A model generated the notes under the pieces. That model had not been told where the DNA came from, made no database searches, and saw only the letters and a list, made by a program, of their open reading frames with translations. Positions 44,320 through 61,300 of a stretch of DNA of 62,500 nt are shown piece after piece. The stretch comes from Mesostigma viride. Its lineage: Eukaryota; Streptophyta; Mesostigmatophyceae; Mesostigmatales; Mesostigmataceae. How positions within the stretch are numbered: position 1 is the first letter of the stretch; each line of letters opens with the position of its first letter. The position numbers were made by a program, and so were the translations under genes. The stretch covers positions 40,001 through 102,500 of the forward strand of contig RPFO01002078.1 of NCBI GenBank assembly GCA_009746045.1, in the 5' to 3' direction.

Positions 44320-45930
44320 GTATTATTGGAAGACCGCTGTCCGGGTCATGCTCTACAAGGGCAAATTAAGGGTCCCCCGCGGATACCGGCAACTACCGCG
44401 GCATTTGCCTCCAAAGCTGCGTGCTGAAAGTCTTCATGCGTCTCCTGCTGAACTGCATGCATGCGTGCCAGCCTCGATTCCCATTTAGGTGAGTCCCAGA
44501 TGGGCTTCCGTGTTGGTCACAATTGTGTAACTTGTGTTATCAGTGGTCACCATGACTGCGCGCCGCCTGATCGAGAAAGTGTATGGGCCGCCTGCAATGA
44601 TGCCCCCCGGCCTCTTACCATGATTGCTATATTGATCTTCGTGGATATTTTACACCAGCATTCGATACGGTTATATCACAGGACGCCCTGTGGGTGGTCC
44701 TCCACCTGTTCCGTGTCCCATCGTACATTGTTGAGATATGAATCCGCCTGTTCTATGAAGGGTCCCAAGCCCAGGTCCGTACCGCTGACGGCGTCACTCC
44801 GGCGTTCCCCCTAGCTGCACATCGGGGTGTGGTGGCAGGGCTGTGTGCTCTCCCCATATATCTATTCATCGAATTATGGTGGACTATATTATGAGGCGTG
44901 CACAAGCCCGCTTTGCCCGGGTGGAGGGGCGCCCGGCCGGGGATCGAGATTACGGAGTACTGGCGCCAGCTACGGCGGGGTTGACCCGCCGGCTACCGAC
45001 TGAGCGATCTGATCTATGCTGCATGACACGACGCTCGATCGTGGAGACCCCGGAGTCCGCCCATCTCTGGCTAGATAGCTTGTCACTGGAAGCGCGCGGG
45101 CGGTGGGGCTGATGATCAGCTACTAAGCAAGAAAACGGAGGTCATGACCATCGGCTTCCTCGCTGGGACCACCGGCCACCCACCCTCCTCCTGCTGGACG
45201 GCAGCCCGGCCGTCCCGGCCCCCCGGGCGACTCGCTTCAAGCTCCTTGGCAGCTGACACCCCTCCACGGCCGACGACATCAACACCTGCATTGCATGGCC
45301 AGGCCGGCCTGGGCCGGCCGGTGCATGGCCCTCCGCCGCCTCAACAGGTTCTGGACATGTCCGGCGCTGCCTGAGTGAGCGGTGCAAGCGCATTCTGTTC
45401 AAGGCCCTCGTCCTCAGCATCCTCCTTTACGCCCCCTGCGAGGCGTGGACCCTCCTGCATGGACCAGGCGCTGAGCAAGCAGCTTGACGGCATGCATGGA
45501 CAGTCACTTGAATGCTCCGTCACATCCTCGCTCGGCGTCCACTACCAAGAGCGCCGCACCTGGGCCGAGCTCTACTGCGAACTCCCTCTTGTCACCCATA
45601 CCATCCGACACCGCCGTCTCCTCGATCTTTGCCGGCCATCTTGCCCACACAGACCAGGTGAATACCGATGTGAGCCCTGCGCGCGGGCGGGCTTAGGACT
45701 GGCCAACCATGCAGGTAGACACCTCCTCCTATCTATGGCAGGGTCCCCTTAATTGTCCCATCGCCACCCACTGGCAAACTTGCGCGCGCGCCCCGCACCG
45801 ACGCGGCGCGCCCCGGACCTATGTGACACAATTACTTATGAGGATGCATGCGCAGGGCTTCTGGGATTATCTGTACTCCGCGCCCGCATGATAGATTAAG
45901 GAGAAATGGGCTGCCGTCGAGAAAAGCTAA
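44320..45930 (+). pseudogene. Degenerate plus-strand LINE ORF2
   Basis: Decayed reverse-transcriptase sequence in the plus orientation: VMLYKGKL near 44347, the QMGFRVGHN piece near 44496, an RLSDLIYA-like remnant of the YADD region near 45010, and THTIRHRRLL with the GHLAHTDQVNTD piece near 45590-45670. Many stops and frameshifts. It faces the minus-strand LINE copies on either side. Confidence 0.7.
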
Positions 45931-45944
45931 GACGCGGATTATAT

Positions 45945-46062
45945 CCCCCTCGAGAATTTATAGCCATGCTATGCCTAAGCAGGGAGCTACTCTCTGCTGA
46001 GATGCCATGTGTACACCAGCTATATAGCCTAGCCACATACCTTCCACCCCATATGTCATGCA
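45945..46062 (+). mobile_element. 3' UTR fragment of an older ORF1-only element (left part)
   Basis: AGCAGGGAGCTACTCTCTGCTGAGATGCC and CTTCCACCCCATATGTCATG match the ORF1-element 3' UTR. It is interrupted at TCATGCA (46056-46062) by a younger copy and resumes at 47652. Imperfect ATATCCCCCTC flanks (about 45940 and 47908) look like its own target duplication. Confidence 0.7.
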
Positions 46063-47149
46063 GCCTCGCTTCTTGCACTGTGCAAGCAGCTCTTCAACAA
46101 AGGTCGCCTCTTTGACCCTCGCCGGAATCGTGTCCATGCTTTCGACACCTTCCACAGCCTCTCCCACCTCCAGCAATTCGCTCTCTTTTCCCTCCTTGGA
46201 CGCTCCATCGGGGAGCTTTGGCCCCTCAAGCCCCTCTGACACCACCACCTTAACCACATCCTCCATCCGCTCACTCCTTAAGGAGGTCCTCGAGCAGCAC
46301 GTGGCCCCCATCGCTGCAGATGTGGCGGCCATAGGCGGCACGCTGACTGCCGAGCTTCCCCTCCTCTCCACCGCCACCTCCACCATCTCCACCGCCACCT
46401 CCACCCTCCTCGCCTCCTCCACCGCCACCACCTCCACCTCCGACGCCATCACCGCCCAGCTCCGTGACATCGACCAGCGTCTTAAGGACAACGCCATCGC
46501 TATCGAGGTTCTGCAGAACATCGCAGGCCTCACCGCCCAGACGGTGAAGGACATTGCCGCCAAGCCAGCCCCGGCTGGCCTGGCCGGCGATGCTCCTCCC
46601 ATCACCACCTGGGCGGACATGCTTAAGCAACATACCACCTCCACCACCTCCGCCGTCGCAGCCCAGCTCCAACGGCAGACGCTTGACCTCCGCGAGGAGG
46701 CCGAGCTCGCCAAGCGCAGCCTCAACGTCATTGTCAAGAACTTCACCATGGAGGAAGGTGAGAATTGCGAGAAGCTTACGCGTGCGTTTGAGAGAGAAAT
46801 CCTTGGTCGCATGGGCCTTAACGGTGAGATCGAGCTGGCCGCCCACCGCCTTCCCCGCGCGCGGGGTAAGGCAGGGCCGCCCCCGCTCCTTCTCACCTTT
46901 AAGACCCCGGCGGACAAGATTTCTTTTCTCAGACGCCGCAAGCGGCTCGAGAAGACTCTCTTCACCCTTGATGACGACTTGACCCTGGCGCAGCAACAAC
47001 GGCGACGGGAGCTATGGCCGACCTACCTCCAGCTCCGGCAGACCAAGGCGGGGCAGCCGGTGTACTGGAAGGGGGCGGCCATCTACGTCGGCCACAAGCC
47101 CTGGCAGGCGACCCCCGCGGACCCAGCGACTCCAGACGCCCCAGCTTAG
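46058..47149 (+). CDS. LINE ORF1-type protein, open frame of 363 codons
   Basis: The N-terminal ~180 residues are Ser/Thr/Ala-rich with heptad-like stretches (ATSTISTATSTLLASSTATT) and a likely coiled coil (ITAQLRDIDQRLKDNAIAIE, TAQLQRQTLDLREEAELAKR region). Then comes RSLNVIVKNFTMEEGENCEK near 225-245, an RRM-like start as in L1 ORF1p. KISFLRRRKRLEKTLFTLDD and LTLAQQQRRRELWPTYLQLR (about 287-330) resemble the L1 ORF1p C-terminal domain. ORF1 proteins are nucleic-acid chaperones that coat LINE RNA. The first ATG (46058) lies in the 7-bp target duplication TCATGCA, so the frame borrows its start from flanking DNA and the native N-terminus may be missing. No reverse transcriptase follows on this strand. 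Confidence 0.75.
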   Translation: MQPRFLHCASSSSTKVASLTLAGIVSMLSTPSTASPTSSNSLSFPSLDAPSGSFGPSSPSDTTTLTTSSIRSLLKEVLEQHVAPIAADVAAIGGTLTAELPLLSTATSTISTATSTLLASSTATTSTSDAITAQLRDIDQRLKDNAIAIEVLQNIAGLTAQTVKDIAAKPAPAGLAGDAPPITTWADMLKQHTTSTTSAVAAQLQRQTLDLREEAELAKRSLNVIVKNFTMEEGENCEKLTRAFEREILGRMGLNGEIELAAHRLPRARGKAGPPPLLLTFKTPADKISFLRRRKRLEKTLFTLDDDLTLAQQQRRRELWPTYLQLRQTKAGQPVYWKGAAIYVGHKPWQATPADPATPDAPA

Positions 47150-47644
47150 GGGAATACAGCAGTAGTTGTGTAGAATAGATAGACCGTGGCCATGTACATG
47201 TACGCCTCCTAGAGGCACTATCCCAGCTAAGCCACGCGCTTTATTTAATCATGTACATGTGTGCCTATGATGAGCCACCCTCCAGATGATGCCTAGCTTT
47301 ACTTAGTTATGTTGTGCCCATGCAGGGAGTAACTCTCTGCTGAGACGCCATGCCCTAGCTTTTTGTATAGCTATGCTGATCTTCCCCCCCATGACAGGCT
47401 CCCCCTTCGCTGGGCATAGCTTGAAGATCATGGGGATGCAAGTGCCTTGGTGCACCCAGAGCAAGGGTCCTTTACATTCCCACCCTTGCAGGAAGTAGCT
47501 TAGAATGTATGATAGGCCATATGCCCCTTCTCTGGGCTATGTGCTCCATACACTCCCAACGGAGTTATGTTCCTAATTAATTAATTAATTAATTAATTAA
47601 TTAATTAATTAATTAATTAATTAATTAATTAGTTAATTAATTAA
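46063..47644 (+). mobile_element. ORF1-only LINE-type element, youngest copy
   Basis: Flanked by TCATGCA on both sides (46056-46062 and 47645-47651) and inserted within the 3' UTR of an older copy of itself. It contains the open ORF1 and a ~430-bp 3' UTR. The hairpin CTCCCAACGGAG (about 47558) lies just before a perfect TTAA-repeat tail (47572-47644). Confidence 0.88.
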
Positions 47645-47651
47645 TCATGCA

Positions 47652-47907
47652 GGACTTCTAGGCCCTCTCCTCAAGCCGCCAGCTGGGTGCCGGTGCTTGT
47701 TAAGGAGGCATGAACCATCATGGCGGTGCAGGTGCACCTTGTGCACCCAGAGCAGGTGATAGTTGTCTCCTTGATAGTTGTACATCCTCCACCTGCAGGT
47801 TGTCGCCCTGATTGTATTACAAACCCATAGATGCCCCTTTCTCAGGGCTATGTGTTACATATGCTCCCAACGGAGCTGTGATTTTAATTAATTAATTCAT
47901 ATCCCCC
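47652..47907 (+). mobile_element. 3' UTR fragment of an older ORF1-only element (right part)
   Basis: Continues from 46062: GGACTTCTAGGCCCTCTCCT, then CATGAACCATCATGGCGGTG, then GCTCCCAACGGAGC before ATTTTAATTAATTAATTC. It matches the 42500-42760 copy in inverse orientation. Confidence 0.75.
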
Positions 47908-47919
47908 TCTAGCGACTAA

Positions 47920-49665
47920 ATTAATTAATTAATGAATTAGACTCGTGCTTCCGTTGGGGAGTCACGGAGCATGAGCCCCGATGGATGGATGGATGGGTGC
48001 AAACAGTCCTACCGGTCTAATCTATCTACAGTAGCTACCTACGTCATCTATCTAACAGCATTCTAACTACAACATCTATCTAGACAGCCTCACGCTGCCC
48101 TAGGGGAGCTGTCTGGCGTGCCTCCCGCGGGTTTGCACACGCGGGCGCCTCCCCACAGGGGGGGGCTCGTTGTCCTCTACGACCTGGGCCCACTTGGCCT
48201 TGCCCATCATCTTCGTCCAAATCACGGAGAGGCCTAGCCCCCCCATGGCCTCGACTAGCTGGTCTTTGAAGGTGCGGGCCTTTCGGCGACTAACATTACT
48301 GGGCCCGGCCCACGTCAGGAGGTGCCGGCCAGGCTGAGCTGGTCGCAGTCCTGCGGGGGGGCCACGTGAGGTGTCTACCTGGTTGGTGCGAGCTAAGTGC
48401 CCTACTAGCTGCAGGCGTCGCTGCTTGATGGTGCCGGTGATATATGGCATGCCCTGGTACAGGTCCTCATTGCGGACATGAGCAGCATATCCTACTCTGA
48501 AAATGGAACGCAGCATGTTGGTGACCGCGCCGTCCAGCTTGCGGGCCAGGTCGGCGGTGAGGGTCCACGTCTCGGCCCCATACGTGAGAACAGGAAGGAC
48601 GAGGACCTTGAACAGGTCCTGTTTCTCGATCTTGCCCAGGGGCTTGCGCCACAGGGCCCGGTACTGGCGTAAAGCGTGCCAGGCGAGGGAGATGCGATGG
48701 TCCACATCAACCTCGCAGCTGGGGAGTGCTCAGGCTGCCCAGCAGCTTGACGCGGTCCCGATACAGGACTCGAGAGCCGTCGAGGAGATAGAGGGGTGGC
48801 GGTGAGTGGGTGAGCCCAGCCGCCAGGGCCTCTGTCTTCTTGCTGACCTCAAGCCCCACTGCACGGGCCTCGATAGCCAGGCGCAGTCAAGCCCGCATGT
48901 CTGCACGTGCCCAGTGTCCTCGAATTAAGAGGGTGGTGTCGTCTGCGTAGATGATGTCTGCCAGCCGAATCTCCGTGTCCGCTCCGCCATGCCAGTATTT
49001 GTTAGCGACCTGCACCCCTGGTTCCCTACCCACGATGCGGGCAAATCGCTTGCGCGCCTGAATCATTACGTATTCGACCACAATAATGAACAGGTAGGGC
49101 GACAGCACGCAGCCCTACCACACACCCTTCTGTAAAGGGCATGGGGGCGTGGTCCCGTAAGAAGTGCGCACCGAAGTGGTGGACCCTTCATACAGGTTGC
49201 GGATGACAGCAATAAGGGGGCGGGGGATCCGGAACAACTCGAGGATGTCCCAAAGCGCAGGCCAGAAAACCGAATCGAAGGCTTTGATGAAGTCCACCAG
49301 CACAAGGTGCAAAGGGGACTCACCAGGCTGAAGGCGTTGCAGTTCCTCCACCAGTCGGCGAGTAGCGAAGAGCACCTGTACTGTGTTGCGACCTGAACGA
49401 AAGCCGTGCTGAGTCTCGCTGAGGTGACCGTCCAGGGCCGTGCGCAGGCGGTTCAGGATGAGCCGCATAAGGAGCTTGAGGGGGGCACTTTGAATGCACA
49501 CCCCTCTGTAGTTGTTGCCGGGGTCGGCAGGCGACCCCTTGTTCTTGTACAGCATCGTGCGAAAACTGTGTTGCCAGGCCGCTGGAGGTGGTTGCGACGA
49601 CAGCAGAAGGCGCTTGCAGATGTCCCGGAAGAGCAGCATAACACCTGTGTCCTCGAGCGACTATA
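47920..49665 (-). pseudogene. LINE ORF2 (reverse transcriptase, C-terminal half), best-preserved copy
   Basis: Minus strand. FRTMLYKNKGSPADPGNNYR (near 49540) leads into RGVCIQSAPLKLLMRLILNR, HGFRSGRNTV and LVLVDFIKAFDSVFWPALWD (near 49270), then PRPLIAVIRNLYEGS. The frame then breaks, followed by QGCVLSPYLFIIVVEYVM (near 49080) and the catalytic IIYADDTTLL (near 48940). After another break comes DHRISLAWHALRQYRALWRK (48640-48700), VLPVLTYGAETWTL and IKQRRLQLVGHLARTNQVDT. The 3' UTR ends CGGAAGCACGAGTCTAATTC with a TTAA-type tail near 47920-47938. The upstream endonuclease region is absent. Confidence 0.88.
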
Positions 49666-50230
49666 TGGTTGGGGCATGATGCAGGCGATCTCAGTAACTT
49701 TCGTGTAACTATTTTCTCTAATGAGATTAGCTTAGTACAGTACTCCGTGGCTCGCCCATGCGCATGACACGCAAGTACTTACTTACTTAATTACTTGCAT
49801 GATCGATCTGGACCGCCGTTCAACAATTTACCAATGCTATTTTTTTGCTTTTGGCTGCTGCAAGGCAGGTAGGGCTACACGCAACATAGCATAGGATCAA
49901 ACTGGCTTGAGCATGCATGTAAGCGCTTCATTAGCCAGCCACCTTTGCATCATATCAAACAACTTTGCATACGTTGAATTGATGTCCTCAACGACACTGG
50001 TTGTACGTATGACCTTGTGCTCCTATGGTGCACCATGTCAACCAAGTCTGGCGTTGTAGGTCACAACACAGCTTGCGCGAGCCCATTCATCACCTTGTTA
50101 CCAACGCAAGGTCTGCATGAGTCACTTTGTTACCAAGGCTGCGCTGGTTACATCATCATTTGACAACAGGGGCTCAAACTGCTATTGTCCCAGCGCACAG
50201 CCCAGGTGGTCATCCTTCACAAAACTTCGG
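49666..50230. other. Gap between the LINE cluster and VPS4
   Basis: At 49735-49800 the sequence (CAGTACTCCGTGGCTCGCCC, GACACGCAAGTACTTACTTA) is an inverted match to about 28335-28412, so it belongs to an unnamed dispersed repeat. The rest is the 3' flank of VPS4; nothing else was recognised. Confidence 0.5.
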
Positions 50231-56597
<6,367 letters not shown>

Positions 56598-58361
56598 CGC
56601 TACCGTTGCATGAAACGAAGGCCACGCATGCAAAGCGGTGGATAGCTAATCAGAGAAATCAATTATGGATGGCCAGCTGGCTACGTGGCAGCCCTCATGC
56701 AAACCAGCTCCCATGGCCGGCGTACGTACCTCATTCCATGGATCCACGCATCGGAAAATTTTGCAGGCAGCTAACTCAAAACGAGGACAATTTCTGCTAA
56801 TTTAAACCCGGCCTGCATGCACCTTTTAACCTAAACGTCCCCTGCTGCCATGCCCACAGCTGCCTGCCCCTTCATGTCTTTTGCCCCAGGGCCAGCGTCT
56901 TGACCTCGTGTCATCTTCATGTCACCGCAAGGTTTCCCCGAGTGCCAGCGACGCGACGCGTGGACGGATCTTTGTTGTCCCTGAAGGTCCCTGATTTGCC
57001 TGTTGCCGGCGTCCTGCCCAGTGGAATCTGTGGCAATCACACGGAATATGCACGGTTGTATGCCAACATTGAAACTAGCCAACCTCCAAGTATCTGCAGG
57101 GTGATGCCTGTTTCTGGCACGCAATTGCTGGTTATGTGGCAGTTTCCTGTCCGTGATTGACAATTATTGCCCGCAACCCGCCATCGCCACCAGGTTATTA
57201 TATACCAGACGAGTAGCTTGAAGTTTGCCTTTCCCACAAACCTAGTTGTTTGCAGCTCATTGCTCAGCTGGCTCTATCGTGCACTAGAGTTTGTGCTAGG
57301 CAAACACGTCTGCCCTGCCGAGTGCCGTGCTTCGTTCTCTCAGCATGGGAGGCTGAAAAATGCGTAGTTATGTGGCACCCATTCTGTTACTCTGCCTAAC
57401 GGGCAAGCCTGACTGAGGGAACCGGGGGGCATCGTAAGGTGTGGGGTTGAAGTCAGTTCCGCACACATGTCTCGCCGTGATCTTGGGTGGGGGAAGTGCG
57501 ACGTGTACAGCTTTCCCCTGTTTGTCGCGCTGCCCATGCCGACCTTAAAGTGGAACCAAGGACTTACTGCCAGGCCTGCTTAACAGCGACATCACCCGCT
57601 AGTTTACCGCATCCCGCCGGGTAAGAAGCCGCACCTACTTGGATACGGGCATGATATCAACGTGCAGTCGCGAAATTTCGAAAGAATGCAGGTCTATGTC
57701 AACATTTTAGGTTGCTTGGAAAATTCGGCATTCACGGCCTTTTAGCCGCATGTGAGCGCCCGCACAATGAGTACGTACAGATTTAAGTGTTTGTGGAGGC
57801 GCTTATTTGTGCTTGCGTTTCTGAAAACTCATAGAGCCTCACAAGGTCGCTAGAGTTTTACTGCACAGCTTCTCATTGTTATTAATCGCATGCATTCCGT
57901 GTCCCTGCACGTAGGTCGACCTGCAGCTACCTTATACAGCTTGCGACGGCCCCTGCAGTTACCCTGTCTGACATGCAATCATGCGGGTTTGCAGCACCGG
58001 GTTCCCACTGGATGTGGCGATGTCTAACGGCTAAGAATATCGTTGGCCAGATAACACGTGTGGGCGCCCTGGTCAGCGCATTATGAGATAAATCTGGCGC
58101 GGTTTCTCATTTCGCATTACTTTATTGCGCGTTCCCCCACCTCCACAAAATCCCACCACCCTGCCCTGTCCCTCATGGTTTTGCAAACCTCTTGCAACCC
58201 CACCCCATCCACCTGCCCATGCTCCCGCTAGCCCACTTTCCCTCTCTCTTCTGGTTAGAAAAAGCGAGTCACTCGTCTTGTTGTCATATACAAGTGTCCA
58301 CTGACACAGCTGGGCATAATATGCGTCCCCCGCCTGCTCTTGTCATCTACCCTGCAGTGCC
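56598..58361. other. Divergent intergenic region between VPS4 and the right-hand gene
   Basis: 1.8 kb without a convincing coding region or repeat. It should hold the VPS4 promoter and that of the plus-strand gene. No sequence element was identified with confidence. Confidence 0.45.
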
Positions 58362-61300
58362 ATGCCGCGGCCCCTTGACGCGGCACCGCCCCACCGGGCT
58401 GTGACGGATGCCACACACCATAGTATATCCCGGCCATGCAGTATCCATGAGACCACGAGTCTATCTTCATCTACACCACATAGCATACCCAAACCCTATA
58501 GTATAGTTCGCTGGCTCTACTCCTCGCTCCTTGCCGCTTGGGCCTGCCAACTGGCATCTCGGCCGGCCTCGCGTAGCGGTGGCGGGCAACAAGAGCGACA
58601 TGCATCTTGTCAAGCGACCCGTCGGTGGCACGCGCTGGCCCCCCTGCTGGCGGCACTCGTCTGCTTGGCGCACTGCGGCGCTGCGGCCGCGTTGCCCAGC
58701 CAAGGGGGAAACCATGACCTGTTCCATGGCTTCTTGCCACCCTGGCCGCCCCCAGGGTTGCGATGTGAGTAGCATGCTTGTCTGAATTGGTACGGTGTGT
58801 TTGGTACGGTGTGTTTTGGTTGGCGCGACTGTTTGGATGGCGACACACCGCTAGTTCTGCGATCCTCTTGTTGGGCATAAACATGGAGCACGTCACAAGT
58901 GCGTGGCACGAGGGATCTGAGGGCATTCGTCCCACATGACTCAGACCTGTTTCGTTTTCTTCCATGTCGGTGTGTGACACCGGCTCCCCTGTCCGCTTTG
59001 CTCGCCTGCTTTAGTTCGTGTTTGGTAACCAGCCCATGCGTGATTACGTTCAGCATCGCTTGATAGCACCTTTTAGCAATTGAAGGCTGATCGATTCCAC
59101 CCAAAAACTTGCCCCTCCCGGTTCTTAATTTGCTTCCTTGCCTTGCAGCCCTCTCCCCCCTCCCCCCACCCCCGAACTCCACCCTGCCCCACCTATCCCT
59201 CTTCAGTCACTTATGTCGTGATGAAGGGCAAGGACATCATGAGTCGCGCGGACAGATGAAACAAGGAACTGACAGAAAAAACCATGCGCCAGTCAGAAAA
59301 AGGAAGGAACTGACCGAAAAACCATGTGCCAGTCAGAAAAAGCAAGGAACTGACCGAAAAACCAAGTGCCTGTACTTTGTCCCCCCCCTTAACCCCCACT
59401 CTTTTTTTCTGCCTCGTGGAATATTCTATGTCGACGTGCCTTCACATGCAGTTCGAACAAATGCATGTAGTGCGATGCATGCCATGTACTTCTCCTACGG
59501 ATATGCGCGCAGCCATCCAGATCGTTCTGAAGGATGGGCACGTGTACGATACCATGAGGCCCACTGACAGCAACAGTGCCTGCTCCGTTGCCCCCCCCCC
59601 CCCCCCTTCCCTTGCCCATTCTCATGGCCATGCACAGCCATCCAAATCGTGATGAAGGGCGGCGACACATACGACACGGTGCTGTGGAGCGCGCTGGCAA
59701 AGGACCTGCGCATGGTGCAGGCGGTCGCGCTGCCCAACATGGTGCGCGGGGAAGGGGTGATATCCATGAGGCAACCGTATCATGCGATCATCGTAGGCTT
59801 TGTGAGGGATTGAGAGGCTGCTGGTGGAAGTGTGTGCGCACGGGGGAGCCGGGTATGACTGCCCCCCGACACATCGCGGGGTGCAAGGGACGCTCACGTG
59901 CAGCAAGACGGTCCGGACTGTTTATTTCTGGTCTCTTAGTCCGTGCGTGTGAGGATGGTGTGGTGGTGTCTAGCCCCCCCCTTTCTCGCTAGCGTTTGCA
60001 CATGGCGCCGTCTGCAGAGTCTGCCCATCGCGCTGCATGTCAATGGGACTAACAGCGCGTATGACTATCTACGATGAATGTCTACGAGAAGTACGTACAG
60101 TAGATGCCTGTGATGAATACAGTTTGCTATGTATAGTTGCGAACACCGCCTTGGGACTGGGAGCTGTTTAGGCTGGTGGCAGTGCGGATGCCAGCAAAAA
60201 AGGAGGCTAGATGGGATCAACACATGTGTATGGATGGGCTGGCTGACCATGTGGGCCGTTTGCTCGCTTTCTCATCGCTCTTATTCAATGTCTTTTTATC
60301 TTTCGAGGTTTTTTTTGTTGCAATTATGCCTTTTGTCTGATGGGCAACTCCTGTTTTGATTTATGTTTCTTTATGTGCCATTTAACCCCCCACCCCACCC
60401 CACCCCACCCCCCCTTGCCATGGCTGAGTACTAAGCAGGTGATGTCTCATGGTTTTCCAACATGAGGCATGTTTCACTTACCATCATAGTATCAAATGGC
60501 CCCCCCTCTCGTGTACCCTCGGATGCCCCCATCCCTTGTGCCCCACTGCGGTTGGCCACCCCCCCCCCCCTTGGTGTCCCACCCCCCTGCAGGCGGAGAA
60601 AGTCGTGCTGCGTGCGTTTGTGGACGAGGCTCAGGTCGCCAGCCTCAAAGTGCAGACGGGCAGCATGGTGCAGAACACGCGGTTCCCCAAGGAGCTGAGG
60701 GAGCAGCTGCAGCAGGCGCAGGTGAGGGGTGCCATTCCCGTTGCTGATAAGAATCCTCCAGAGGACAGGCATGGATGATGGATGGATGAACAAGGCAAAC
60801 AGGTGCAGGCAGCCTGCCAATGAGCTAGCTTGGGGCTCACCATACGTCGTTTTCACAGCTACCTGGTGGTTTAAAGGATATTAAGGAGCATTTGCCGCAG
60901 GCGTCGCCGATCTTGCAGACGGAGGCAATGCTGGAGGCTTCGGTTTGCAGTTCGGTTGTATTGCAGTAATCCGTCGCGGGCGTATGTTTGCAGCATGTTG
61001 GATGTTGGGAGTGTGCCGCTGATCACCTCCTTCCCTTACTCAACTCGCCTTGTGTCATCGCCCGCACAACCATACTCTCGTCCGTCACTGCGCTGGTTGT
61101 TTCATTGGTACTCTCCTCCGTCACTGCGCTGGTGTTGTCTCATCGGTACTCTCATAAGTCAATGCGCTGGTTTTCTCATTGGTACTCTCGTCCGCCACAA
61201 CCGTCATCCGTTTGTACTTGCCCACCACAGGCGGCCAAGGGCGGTCCCCCCCTCAAGGTGTACCAGTCGTCCAGCGTGGCACTCTCCACAATGGCGCTGC

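Noticed and set aside
46271-46999. Gly/Val-rich minus frame of 242 codons and a longer 335-codon frame
   Set aside because: Antisense of ORF1; the plus-strand frame carries the ORF1-like motifs.
60860-60970. Candidate exon (LPGGLKDIKEHLPQ) of the right-hand gene
   Set aside because: It has an acceptor but no convincing donor before the stop; left out of the model.
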